DNA from: Amphritea sp.
GTDB taxonomy: Bacteria > Pseudomonadota > Gammaproteobacteria > Pseudomonadales > Balneatricaceae
Reading direction: 5' to 3'
Length of the DNA stretch: 11,729 nucleotides
Assembly: GCA_018067325.1 (NCBI GenBank)
Contig: JAGPUU010000179.1
Span: 1-11,729, forward strand
The stretch's first letter is position 1. Each line of letters opens with the position of its first letter. Made by a program: the position numbers and the translations under genes. Positions 1 to 7,122 of this stretch are shown piece by piece. The notes below the pieces were generated by a model. That model saw only the letters and a program-made list of their open reading frames with translations. It had not been told where the DNA came from and searched no databases.

Positions 1-117
1 CAATCATCTCATCGATCTGTGCTTCAGTAACAATCAACGGCGGACAGAATGCCAGTGAATTACCCGCAACAGAACGGGTAATCATGCCGTGCTTCTGACA
101 TGACTGCATCGCAAAAG
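1..117 (-). pseudogene. Truncated duplicate of the aminotransferase 3' region
   Basis: This stretch is identical at every base to positions 980-1096 inside the intact aminotransferase gene, in the same orientation. It encodes about residues 390-428 of that protein, including the part around the arginine-containing strand ITRSVAGN. Identity stops abruptly at 117/118, so everything upstream in the gene (residues 1 to about 389) is absent here. The other end is cut by the window edge, so the copy may continue to the stop codon and beyond. It has no start codon or N-terminal domain and cannot encode a working enzyme. The absence of any substitution over 117 bases indicates a very recent event, gene conversion, or an assembly error. 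Confidence 0.9.
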
Positions 118-146
118 AACAAATAGGGTCAGAGTAGAATTAAATT
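118..146. repeat. Possible mobile-element end at the duplication junction
   Basis: Directly at the breakpoint of the aminotransferase duplicate lies an AT-rich stretch containing GGGTCAGAGTAGAATT (127-142). From memory, sequences of the type GGGTCAGAGTA-AATT (or their complement) are often found near IS200-like or REP-associated tyrosine transposase genes in gammaproteobacteria. That resemblance is the only reason for this call. No transposase gene is visible in the window, and the 7-mer CAGAGTA recurs at 148-154. The rest of 147-235 is AT-rich and shows no gene. It could equally be ordinary spacer sequence. Confidence 0.25.
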
Positions 147-235
147 ACAGAGTATACCTATGATTATCTCGCCCAATCATTATCTATAGCAGAAGTTATC
201 ACTTCGAGATTATTTATCAAACTACTCTCATTGAT

Positions 236-703
236 TCAATCCGGCGCCTTCAACATTTCAACTACTTCAATATCAAACTCATTATTACCGTGGCTGTACA
301 CGCTCCTTCGCTGTTCTACAAAACCGTAATACTGATAAAAACCCGCTGCATTCAGTGTTGATTCAACCTTTATCGGTAACCCAGGACGAGCCGACTCTTC
401 TAGACCTAAAGCGATTAAGGCTTTTCCGACTCCTTTTCCTGCCGCTACTGGATCAACAAATAGGGCAACAATTTCACCTTCAAGTGCATGTAAAAAACCA
501 ACTAACCTGTCGTCCAGCTGAGCGACCCAAAGTGACTTGTTGGTCACCTGACCTGTTCTTGATTCAGCGGTTTTAGATAGCCGCCAACGCTTGATAACCT
601 CAGCAGGGTAAGCAGATGAACATAGTTTAGTAATAGATCTGTAGTAGATACTTGAAATCGTTTCCAAATCGTCTTGTTTCGCCGGTCTAATTGAAATGCT
701 CAT
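236..703 (-). CDS. GNAT family N-acetyltransferase
   Basis: A 155-residue protein of the usual length for a single-domain Gcn5-related acetyltransferase, which moves an acetyl group from acetyl-CoA to an amine. The acetyl-CoA loop (motif A) is seen around residues 79-97 as VALFVDPVAAGKGVGKAL. The Q/R that usually opens the Q-x-x-G-x-G loop is replaced by Ala88. Motif B follows at residues 118-128 (NAAGFYQYYGF), with the expected tyrosine. The N-terminus (SISIRPAKQDDLETI) is typical of the first strand and helix. The ATG at 703 is supported by CAGGAG about 8 bases upstream. The substrate is unknown; GNAT proteins acetylate drugs, amines, amino acids or protein N-termini. It sits just past a strong terminator that closes the aminotransferase transcript and lies between two copies of the aminotransferase 3' sequence, so it may be a recent arrival. 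No antitoxin-like partner is visible, so a GNAT toxin role is unsupported. Confidence 0.88.
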   Translation of the reverse strand: MSISIRPAKQDDLETISSIYYRSITKLCSSAYPAEVIKRWRLSKTAESRTGQVTNKSLWVAQLDDRLVGFLHALEGEIVALFVDPVAAGKGVGKALIALGLEESARPGLPIKVESTLNAAGFYQYYGFVEQRRSVYSHGNNEFDIEVVEMLKAPD

Positions 704-729
704 CGATAAACTCCTGTTATAAGCAAAGC

Positions 730-753
730 AAAAAAAGGGGGCATAAAGCCCCC
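730..753 (-). terminator. Rho-independent terminator of the gabD-aminotransferase operon
   Basis: Read on the minus strand this is a perfect 6-bp GC stem (GGGGGC and GCCCCC, 737-742 and 748-753) with a five-base loop, followed by seven consecutive U residues. This is a textbook intrinsic terminator. It lies about 160 bases past the aminotransferase stop codon and only about 27 bases before the GNAT start codon. Confidence 0.88.
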
Positions 754-844
754 AAACAAAGAGATCCGTTAGGACCAGTGCTCGACAAGAAACAACTCAA
801 CCATTCCAACAGCAAATGTAAATTGCAATGGAACTGTAGAGGTC

Positions 845-875
845 ATCGGGCTAGCCAGTTCCAAACCGGCCCGAT
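845..875. other. Inverted repeat in the aminotransferase 3' UTR
   Basis: ATCGGGC (845-851) and GCCCGAT (869-875) form a perfect 7-bp inverted repeat around a 17-base loop, in the gap between the aminotransferase stop and its terminator. There is no U-tract, so it is not a terminator by itself. It could shape or stabilise the mRNA 3' end. Apart from this hairpin, I see nothing recognisable in 754-911. Confidence 0.4.
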
Positions 876-911
876 CGTGCAAGAAAGTATTAAACGCTAT
901 TCAATACTGCA

Positions 912-2264
912 TTAAGCAGCTATCAAGCCTTCACGGGTAACGAAGTCCAGCGTTTCATCCAGCGCTTTACCCAGCTTTTCAATCATCTCATCGATCTGTG
1001 CTTCAGTAACAATCAACGGCGGACAGAATGCCAGTGAATTACCCGCAACAGAACGGGTAATCATGCCGTGCTTCTGACATGACTGCATCGCAAAAGTACC
1101 CACTGCGCCGCCCTCAAAGCTTGCACCAGTGCGCTTATCAGCGACCATTTCCACAGCACCAATCATACCTTCGCCACGCACTTCACCCACCAGCGGATGA
1201 TCAGCGAATTCATGCAGGCGTTTCTGCATATATTCGCCCAATGTAGCGGCATGGCCGAAGATATTATCGCGCTCGTAGATTTCCAGTGTTTTCAGCGCAA
1301 CCGCAGCAGCTACCGGGTGACCTGAGTAGGTATAGCCGTGACCGAACACGCCGACTTTAGCGCTTGGCTCGATCATCGCTTCATAGATATCACCGCGGAT
1401 AACAGAGGCACTAATCGGCATGTAGGCAGATGAAAGCTGCTTAGCCAGAGTCATCAATGCCGGACTTTCAATCCCCATAGTCGTACAGCCAAAATCATTA
1501 CCGGTACGGCCAAAGCCGGTGATAACTTCATCAGCCCAGAACAGAATATCGTACTTGTTTAGTACCGCCTGAACCTTTTGGTAGTAGCCTTTTGGAGGAA
1601 CGATAACGCCACTGGCACCGGTAATGGGTTCAGCGATGAAGGCTGCGATTGTATCCGCACCCTCTTTCAGGATCAGTTGTTCCAGATTATTAACGATACG
1701 GTCCACAAACTGTGCTTCAGTTTCACCCGGTAGCGCACCACGGAAGTAATGCGGGGCATCGGTTCGCAGAACACCCAGTGCATCAAACGGTAGATCAAAA
1801 TTGGTATGATTGGGTGGCAATCCGGTCAGAGACGCCGCGGCAACCGTCACTCCATGATAAGAGCGCTCACGGGCAATGATCTTAAATTTTTCAGGCTTAC
1901 CGACGGCATTAAAGTAATAGCGCAGCATCTTTACATGGGTATCGTTAGCATCACTTCCTGAGTTACCAAAAAAGACCTTCGCATTCTCAACCGGCACCCT
2001 TGCGGTTAGCTTCTCGGACAGATCGATGCCCACTTGATGAGTTTTACCACCGAACATATGCGAGTAGGACAGCTTGCTCATCTGCTCAGCCGCAGTGTCT
2101 ATCAGTTCACGGTTGTTGTAACCAAGTGAAGTACACCACAGCCCTGCCAACCCTTCCAGATACTGATTACCTTCGTTGTCATAAACATAGGCGCCGTCGC
2201 CCCGCTCTATAACCAGGGTTTCAGTTGCTTTCAAGTTAGTCGTTGGGTAAATAATATTACTCAT
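912..2264 (-). CDS. Class III PLP-dependent omega-aminotransferase
   Basis: A 450-residue fold-type I, class III aminotransferase, full length for the family. It would move an amino group from an amine or omega-amino acid to a keto acid (commonly pyruvate), giving an aldehyde or semialdehyde in the cytoplasm. Visible motifs are GLAGLWC (38-44), the cofactor phosphate loop GNSGSDAND (100-108), SYHG (135-138), the pyridine-binding Asp245 in WADEVITGFGRTG, the Schiff-base lysine Lys275 in LAKQLSSAY, and FGHGYTYSGHP (307-316). Arg404 in MITRSVAGNS matches the position of the mobile substrate-carboxylate arginine in omega-transaminases. The ATG at 2264 has GGAGAG six bases upstream. It lies 23 bp after gabD on the same strand, so the two are almost certainly one operon. 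It resembles the SpuC / omega-amino acid:pyruvate branch more than GabT but lacks the N-terminal extension common there. GABA, beta-alanine, putrescine or a diamino acid are possible substrates; the exact one is not readable. Part of its 3' region is duplicated at the window's left edge. Confidence 0.92.
   Translation of the reverse strand: MSNIIYPTTNLKATETLVIERGDGAYVYDNEGNQYLEGLAGLWCTSLGYNNRELIDTAAEQMSKLSYSHMFGGKTHQVGIDLSEKLTARVPVENAKVFFGNSGSDANDTHVKMLRYYFNAVGKPEKFKIIARERSYHGVTVAAASLTGLPPNHTNFDLPFDALGVLRTDAPHYFRGALPGETEAQFVDRIVNNLEQLILKEGADTIAAFIAEPITGASGVIVPPKGYYQKVQAVLNKYDILFWADEVITGFGRTGNDFGCTTMGIESPALMTLAKQLSSAYMPISASVIRGDIYEAMIEPSAKVGVFGHGYTYSGHPVAAAVALKTLEIYERDNIFGHAATLGEYMQKRLHEFADHPLVGEVRGEGMIGAVEMVADKRTGASFEGGAVGTFAMQSCQKHGMITRSVAGNSLAFCPPLIVTEAQIDEMIEKLGKALDETLDFVTREGLIAA
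980..1096 (-). repeat. Intact-gene copy of the 117-bp direct repeat
   Basis: This is the segment of the aminotransferase gene that is repeated without mismatch at positions 1-117. Here it sits in a continuous reading frame (about residues 390-428). The two copies are direct repeats spaced 979 bp apart, start to start, with the GNAT gene and the operon terminator between them. The repeat may be longer than 117 bp because the other copy is cut by the window edge. Confidence 0.95.
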
Positions 2265-2287
2265 AATTTCTCTCCACTTATCGCAGC

Positions 2288-3754
2288 TTAACGCTGCAAT
2301 GCGCCAAAACAGATGTACTTGGTTTCCAGATAATCATCCAGACCATACTTTGAACCTTCACGGCCCTGTCCAGACTCTTTAACACCGCCGAACGGAATTA
2401 CTTCAGAGCTAATAGCGGTTTCATTCACGCCCACCATGCCGTAATCAATCGCTTCCGATACGCGCCAGCTACGGCCCATATTCTCAGTATAAACATAAGC
2501 TGCCAGGCCAAACTCAGTATCGTTGGCCATCTGCACAGCCTCTGCTTCTGTACTGAATTTAAATACTGGCGCTACTGGGCCAAAGATCTCTTCCCGGAAT
2601 ACGCGCATCGAGCTGTTTACGTTAATCAACACGGTAGGCTGGTAGAAACAGGGCCCCTGTTCGCCAGGCTGACCACCGATAACCACCGTAGCGCCCTCTT
2701 CAATCGCATTCTTAACTTTAGCATCGATATCTTTAGCCGCTTTCACGGTAATCACCGGGCCATGCGTGGTGTTGGCATCAAAGCCATTACCCATCCGGAA
2801 CTCGCTGACCGCAGCACTAAATTTTTCAACGAAAGCATCGTAGATCCCTTCCTGTACTAACAGACGATTGGCACAGATACAGGTTTGACCAGAGTTACGG
2901 TACTTAGCAGTTAAAGCACCCGCAACCGCCAGATCAAGATCAGCATCATCAAAAATGATGACCGGTGCGTTGCCACCTAACTCCATTGACGTTCGTTTAA
3001 CGGTATCAGCGCACTGTTTCATCAGCAGTTTACCTACCGGTGTAGACCCGGTGAAAGTAAGCTTCTTAACGATAGGATTCGAAGTCATCTCTCCACCGAT
3101 CGCTGGCGCATCCATACCAGGCAACACATTTAACAGACCTGCTGGCATACCCGCACGATTTGCCAACTCAACCAATGCCAATGCAGACAAAGGCGTCTCA
3201 GCAGCAGGCTTCAAAACAATGGCACAACCAACCGCCAGAGCTGGACCCGCTTTACGGGTAATCATCGCATTAGGGAAATTCCAGGGCGTAATAGCAGCCA
3301 CCACACCAATAGGCTGTTTAACGACAACACCACGACGATCGGTCTGCGGGGTAGGAATAACATCGCCATAAACCCGTTTACCTTCTTCGGCAAACCACTT
3401 AATAAAAGAAGCACCGTAGGCAATCTCACCACGGGACTCAGCTAAAGGCTTGCCCTGCTCTGCGGTCATAATGACAGCCAGATCTTCGGTGCTTTCAATA
3501 ATCAGGTGATACCACGTTTCTAACACATCGCTGCGTTCTTTTGCAGGTAACGCCTTCCATTCAGACATAGCGATTTGAGCCGCTTCGATGGCCCTGCGGG
3601 TTTCATCTGCACCTACGCTGGCGATATCTGCCAGGTGTTCGCCGGTAGCAGGATCAGTAACGGCAAAAGTTTCTCCACTATCAGCATTAACCCACTGGCC
3701 ATTGATAAAAGCCTGAGTCCGGAGCAACGCTCTGTCTTTAAGTTCTAATGTCAT
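2288..3754 (-). CDS. gabD: Succinate-semialdehyde dehydrogenase, GabD type
   Basis: A 488-residue aldehyde dehydrogenase that aligns by eye along its full length with E. coli GabD (about 482 residues). It would oxidise succinate semialdehyde to succinate with NAD(P)+, the last step of GABA breakdown. Key residues are Asn159 in TPWNF, Lys182 in LKPA, the dinucleotide loop GSTPVG (236-241), general base Glu258 in MELGG, nucleophile Cys292 in GQTCIC and EEIFGP (388-393). Cys294, two residues after the nucleophile, matches a cysteine pair present in GabD and in the redox-sensitive human enzyme. At the position where many NAD-specific relatives carry a glutamate after KPA, this protein has Ala185, which would allow NADP+ (inference). 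The ATG at 3754 is the natural family start but has only a weak purine-rich ribosome site. It is first in an operon with the aminotransferase and divergent from a LysR gene. Glutarate or aspartate semialdehyde are alternative substrates. Confidence 0.92.
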   Translation of the reverse strand: MTLELKDRALLRTQAFINGQWVNADSGETFAVTDPATGEHLADIASVGADETRRAIEAAQIAMSEWKALPAKERSDVLETWYHLIIESTEDLAVIMTAEQGKPLAESRGEIAYGASFIKWFAEEGKRVYGDVIPTPQTDRRGVVVKQPIGVVAAITPWNFPNAMITRKAGPALAVGCAIVLKPAAETPLSALALVELANRAGMPAGLLNVLPGMDAPAIGGEMTSNPIVKKLTFTGSTPVGKLLMKQCADTVKRTSMELGGNAPVIIFDDADLDLAVAGALTAKYRNSGQTCICANRLLVQEGIYDAFVEKFSAAVSEFRMGNGFDANTTHGPVITVKAAKDIDAKVKNAIEEGATVVIGGQPGEQGPCFYQPTVLINVNSSMRVFREEIFGPVAPVFKFSTEAEAVQMANDTEFGLAAYVYTENMGRSWRVSEAIDYGMVGVNETAISSEVIPFGGVKESGQGREGSKYGLDDYLETKYICFGALQR

Positions 3755-3891
3755 TCTCTATCTCATCTCTTACACATAGCCGTTCAAGCGGCTTAGCTAT
3801 TAACCTATTTATAGATCGGTAACTCTTTTGCTTATATAATTACTTTCAATTATTTACATTTGAATATACAAACATAAAGGTACGACGTGCT
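3755..3891. promoter_or_regulatory. Divergent gabD / lysR promoter region
   Basis: A 137-bp AT-rich gap separates the divergent gabD and LysR genes, so it must hold both promoters and probably the LysR operator. TATAAT at 3835-3840 (plus) is a perfect -10 hexamer for the regulator, though no good -35 is seen. TATAAA on the minus strand (3808-3813) is a possible -10 for gabD. A dyad ATAATT-N6-AATTAT (3836-3853) overlaps the plus -10. A second inverted repeat AGCCG-N6-CGGCT (3778-3793) would lie in the gabD leader. None of these is proven. Confidence 0.45.
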
Positions 3892-4815
3892 ATGGGACGC
3901 AAAAAAGCCGCCCTCTCCGGTCAGCTGGCAGATATGGACTTGCGCTTACTGAGAGTTTTCAAAACTGTCGTTGAATGCGGTGGTTTTACTGCCGCTGAAA
4001 TTCAGCTGAATTTGGCTAACTCCACGATTTCAAACTACATATCTGATTTGGAGAAACGGCTTGATATGCGCTTATGTGAACGGGGCCGGGCTGGATTTTC
4101 ACTCACAGAGCAGGGTCAAACCGTTTACAACGCAACGTTAGAACTGATAAGCGCTATCGATCAATTTAAAAACACCATCAACCAAAGTCATCACCGAATT
4201 CTCGGGGATCTTCATCTGGGTTTTGCCGAACATATGCTGGGCGCTCATAACTCAGATATTGTTAAAGCACTGGACCGTTTTTCTCAATTAGCACCCGATG
4301 TAAATATTAGCATCAGCATCATGAGCTCCGATGAAGTCATCTCAACACTTCTCAACAATCAGATCGACATCGGTATTACCGTTACTCACCAGTCCTACCC
4401 TGAACTCACCAGTCTGCACCTCTTCGACGAAGAGATGCTGTTGTACTGTGGTCAGAGCCATCCTCTGTTTATCCGTGAAGATAAGATTAGTGCAGAGGAA
4501 CTTCGCCAGTATCGTTTTGTTGAGTCACCTCGTCTTATGCCAGGTAGGGAGATACATCCAGAGATGAAACTGTGGAATAAACAGGCCAAAGCCCACCACC
4601 AGGAAGCCCGGGCCACGCTTATTCTGAGTGGCCACTATTTGGGATTCCTGCCCCGCCACCTGGTCAGTAACTGGGGACTTGAAAACGATCTTCGTCCCCT
4701 GTTAATTGAGCAGTACGGCTACAGCAACCAATTCAAAGCGATCTGGCGTAACCGCCAGAAAAACCAGTTAATTATTCAACGCTTTACCGAATGTCTGAGT
4801 GAATCAACTATCTGA
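3892..4815 (+). CDS. LysR family transcriptional regulator
   Basis: A 307-residue LysR-type regulator of normal length. The winged helix-turn-helix occupies about residues 15-75 (LLRVFKTVVECGGFTAAE, then STISNYISDLEKRLDMRL, then the wing RGRAGFSLTEQG). A periplasmic-binding-protein-like effector domain follows from about residue 100. The ATG at 3892 has AAAGG about 11 bases upstream, a slightly long spacing. It is transcribed away from gabD and the aminotransferase, the usual arrangement for a LysR protein controlling its neighbour, so I infer it regulates that operon in response to a pathway amine or amino acid. Its DNA-binding domain is strikingly like that of the second LysR protein here (shared GGF(T/S)A, TISN.I, RLDM.LC.RGRAGFSLTE). 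Its 3' end overlaps the Usp gene on the other strand by 12 bases. Confidence 0.92.
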   Translation: MGRKKAALSGQLADMDLRLLRVFKTVVECGGFTAAEIQLNLANSTISNYISDLEKRLDMRLCERGRAGFSLTEQGQTVYNATLELISAIDQFKNTINQSHHRILGDLHLGFAEHMLGAHNSDIVKALDRFSQLAPDVNISISIMSSDEVISTLLNNQIDIGITVTHQSYPELTSLHLFDEEMLLYCGQSHPLFIREDKISAEELRQYRFVESPRLMPGREIHPEMKLWNKQAKAHHQEARATLILSGHYLGFLPRHLVSNWGLENDLRPLLIEQYGYSNQFKAIWRNRQKNQLIIQRFTECLSESTI

Positions 4816-5244
4816 TTCATCGCAGCGTACGATAAAGACCGAACAAGGTGCATGACGCACCACCCGTTCAGCATTAGACCCGATGAAATAGCTGCTGATA
4901 CCCGGTTTACGGGCCATCATTACTATGACATCGGCATTAAGCTGATTAGCCGTTTCCAGAATCTGATCATGGGCAGGGCCACTACGATAGATGGTACTGA
5001 CACGGAGGCTTTCTGGCAGTTCAGACAACAACCCCTCCATCTCTTTAAGAGCGTCTTTACGATGCCCCTCATGGATTTTCTCATCGAACTGAGGATTTCC
5101 CGCTCGGTGCACAAAGCTCTGATCAACATAAAGTAAATTCAGATCAGCGTTCCCACCGGCAGCCAGTGATGCGGCTATCTGACCTAACTCGACAACCTGT
5201 TCTTTGTGAGACAGATCCAGAGGCACTAGAATATTTTTGTACAT
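4804..5244 (-). CDS. Universal stress protein (UspA family), TRAP-linked
   Basis: A 146-residue single-domain UspA-family protein, normal length. It starts with the typical KNILVPLDLS strand and ends with IGSNAERVVRHAPCSVFIVR (121-140), the conserved phosphate-binding GS and C-terminal strand. The first part of the nucleotide loop reads MMARKPGISSYFIGS rather than the classical G-2x-G-9x-G. This resembles the UspF/YnaF-type variant (SHRP...YLLGS), so nucleotide binding is likely but not certain. The ATG at 5244 has GAGGAAG about five bases upstream, overlapping the stop codon of the TRAP large permease 10 bp away, so it is probably cotranscribed and translationally linked. A Usp gene after a TRAP permease recalls TeaD in the Halomonas elongata TeaABCD ectoine uptake system, where the Usp protein tunes transport; a similar role here is inference. 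Confidence 0.9.
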   Translation of the reverse strand: MYKNILVPLDLSHKEQVVELGQIAASLAAGGNADLNLLYVDQSFVHRAGNPQFDEKIHEGHRKDALKEMEGLLSELPESLRVSTIYRSGPAHDQILETANQLNADVIVMMARKPGISSYFIGSNAERVVRHAPCSVFIVRCDESDS

Positions 5245-5254
5245 AATTACTTCC

Positions 5255-6577
5255 TCAACCCATCACTAGTGTCGGTAACCAGAGCACAATCTCTGGAAAC
5301 ACCATACAGAGAATCAGCACGGTCAGATTCAACATGATAAAGGGTGCCACTGACTTGTAGATCTCTGACATACCGATCTCTGGTGGTGCTATCCCTTTCA
5401 GATAGAACAGTGCAAAACCATAGGGTGGTGTTTGTACCGCAATCAGAATATTCAGAATCATCAACACACCGAACCAGATTGGATCGTAGCCCAGAGACAC
5501 CGCAATCGGCGTAAATAGCGGTGCACACATCAACACGATGATGAACTCATCAATGATGAAGCCCAACAACAGCATGATCAGCTGGAACATGATAATGATC
5601 ATGATCGGCGGCAGATCGAGGGTACCAGTAAAGTCAGCCACCATGCTTTGCACACCCATCAACAGATGGAAGTTACTGAAGACTGAAGCACCAAAGATAA
5701 TCCACATCGCCACGCTCACCAGTGCGGCGGTCTGGAAACCGGAATGCAGAAACATATCCAGCTTAAAGCGCTTAAACATAACCGCCAGAATTAACGCACC
5801 CACTACGCCGATAGCACCGGATTCAGTTGGCGTTGCGATACCACTGATAATACTGCCCAGTACCGCCACAATTAGCAGTATTGAGAACAGGCCGTCCCGG
5901 GCAATCTTGAATTTTTCCCGCCCTTCCAGCTTAACGATATCTTTATTATCCATATCCCGTGGCGCACGCTCCGGATACATCCAGCAGCTGATACCAACAT
6001 AGAGCACCATCATCACCACCGTCAGCAGTGCAGGCATCATCGCACCCAGGAACATCCGGCCCACCGAGTTTTGCGTTGACGCCGCAAACATAATCATCGG
6101 AATACTGGGCGGAATAAGGATACCCAGACCACCACCAGCCATGATGACACCCAGAGCCAGACGCGTGTTATAGCCCCGTTCTAACATCGGACGTAGTGCG
6201 ATACTACCGGAGGTCATAATACCTGCGCCGATAATGCCCACCATTGCGCCGATCATTGAACAAACACCGATAACACTGATGGCCAGCGATCCACGCACAC
6301 GGCCAATCAACATCTGGCTGAAGTTGAACATCGCATCGCCGATGCCCGACTTAGTCAGCAACTGCCCCATATAGATATAGAGGGGAATCGCCAACAGAAT
6401 AAAACTGAAGTAGGTTGATTCAAGAGTCGTGGGTATAACATTGAATATTCCATCGCCCCAGGTCATATAACCGACCATCATGGCGATACCCCCCAATGCC
6501 AGTCCCACCTGAGCGCCTAACGCGAAGAACACCAGTATGCATAGCAATAGTACTACCGTTAATAGTTCGATACCCAT
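5255..6577 (-). CDS. TRAP transporter large permease subunit (DctM family)
   Basis: A roughly 440-residue inner-membrane protein made almost entirely of hydrophobic helices, matching the 12-helix DctM/M subunit that carries out sodium-driven uptake of substrate delivered by the binding protein. Family motifs include GGGLGILIPPSIPMI in the first half, ATPTESGAIG after the central loop and QTPPYGFALFYLKG near the end. I chose ATG at 6577, seven bases after GGAGG; GTG one codon upstream (6580) is also possible and would give GTGA overlap with the small subunit. With the ATG, the junction is TGATG, a one-base overlap that indicates translational coupling. The Usp gene follows after 10 bp. Substrate cannot be told from this subunit. 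Confidence 0.94.
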   Translation of the reverse strand: MGIELLTVVLLLCILVFFALGAQVGLALGGIAMMVGYMTWGDGIFNVIPTTLESTYFSFILLAIPLYIYMGQLLTKSGIGDAMFNFSQMLIGRVRGSLAISVIGVCSMIGAMVGIIGAGIMTSGSIALRPMLERGYNTRLALGVIMAGGGLGILIPPSIPMIMFAASTQNSVGRMFLGAMMPALLTVVMMVLYVGISCWMYPERAPRDMDNKDIVKLEGREKFKIARDGLFSILLIVAVLGSIISGIATPTESGAIGVVGALILAVMFKRFKLDMFLHSGFQTAALVSVAMWIIFGASVFSNFHLLMGVQSMVADFTGTLDLPPIMIIIMFQLIMLLLGFIIDEFIIVLMCAPLFTPIAVSLGYDPIWFGVLMILNILIAVQTPPYGFALFYLKGIAPPEIGMSEIYKSVAPFIMLNLTVLILCMVFPEIVLWLPTLVMG

Positions 6578-7107
6578 CACTGAGCCTCCTCAATAAGCGC
6601 TGTACTGGTCAGAAGAAAATACAGCTCGGCCAACATGTCTCTTGCCAACTGGGCAATAAATAAACCACTAGCGACCATCATCATGATCCAGAAGTGAAAC
6701 ATGGGTGGAGCCCACTCACTTTGTCGGCGGTAATCAAACTCAATCGCTTCTTCATACTTTCCCCAGCTCATCATGACGATGACCACCAGGAAGAAAATGG
6801 CTAACGAGAATGAGATCAGATTAAAAATGCAGCGGGTTTTGTGGGAAACTTTCAGATAGAGAATATCAACATTGATGTGGGCTCGTTTCTGCTGCGCATA
6901 CGCACCGCCGAGAGCCGCAAGATAACCAAACATAAACAGGGATAGATCAAATGCCCAGATCGTAGGGCTGCCCAGAACGTAGCGAGAGAACACTTCATAG
7001 GCGACAACAAACGCAAGTAAAGGCATGATGAAAGACGCTAGCAGCCCTGCCTGGCGAACCACCCAATCAATAGTAAAACAGAATTTTATTAGTATTTTCT
7101 TAAACAT
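6577..7107 (-). CDS. TRAP transporter small permease subunit (DctQ family)
   Basis: A 176-residue membrane protein with four predicted helices (about residues 18-38, 53-70, 92-115 and 132-155), as expected for the DctQ/Q subunit that partners the large permease. The region after helix 1, EVFSRYVLGSPTIWAFDLSL, and GGAYAQQKRAHINVDI (72-87) are characteristic of the family. The ATG at 7107 has AGGTG seven bases upstream. Its stop overlaps the large-permease start, so the pair is translationally coupled. It is separated from the binding-protein gene by a hairpin terminator, so it is probably made at lower levels than the binding protein. Confidence 0.93.
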   Translation of the reverse strand: MFKKILIKFCFTIDWVVRQAGLLASFIMPLLAFVVAYEVFSRYVLGSPTIWAFDLSLFMFGYLAALGGAYAQQKRAHINVDILYLKVSHKTRCIFNLISFSLAIFFLVVIVMMSWGKYEEAIEFDYRRQSEWAPPMFHFWIMMMVASGLFIAQLARDMLAELYFLLTSTALIEEAQ

Positions 7108-7122
7108 AACGACACCTGCAAT

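Noticed and set aside
236..703. GNAT gene as the toxin of a toxin-antitoxin pair
   Set aside because: GNAT toxins normally follow a small DNA-binding antitoxin gene; the upstream side here is a terminator and the aminotransferase gene.
2955..3371. 138-codon open frame on the plus strand
   Set aside because: It lies fully antisense to the GabD gene, which has all its catalytic motifs; no ribosome site or recognisable domain.
5538..6002. 154-codon open frame on the plus strand
   Set aside because: Antisense to the TRAP large permease; its methionine- and isoleucine-rich sequence is what the reverse of membrane-helix codons gives.
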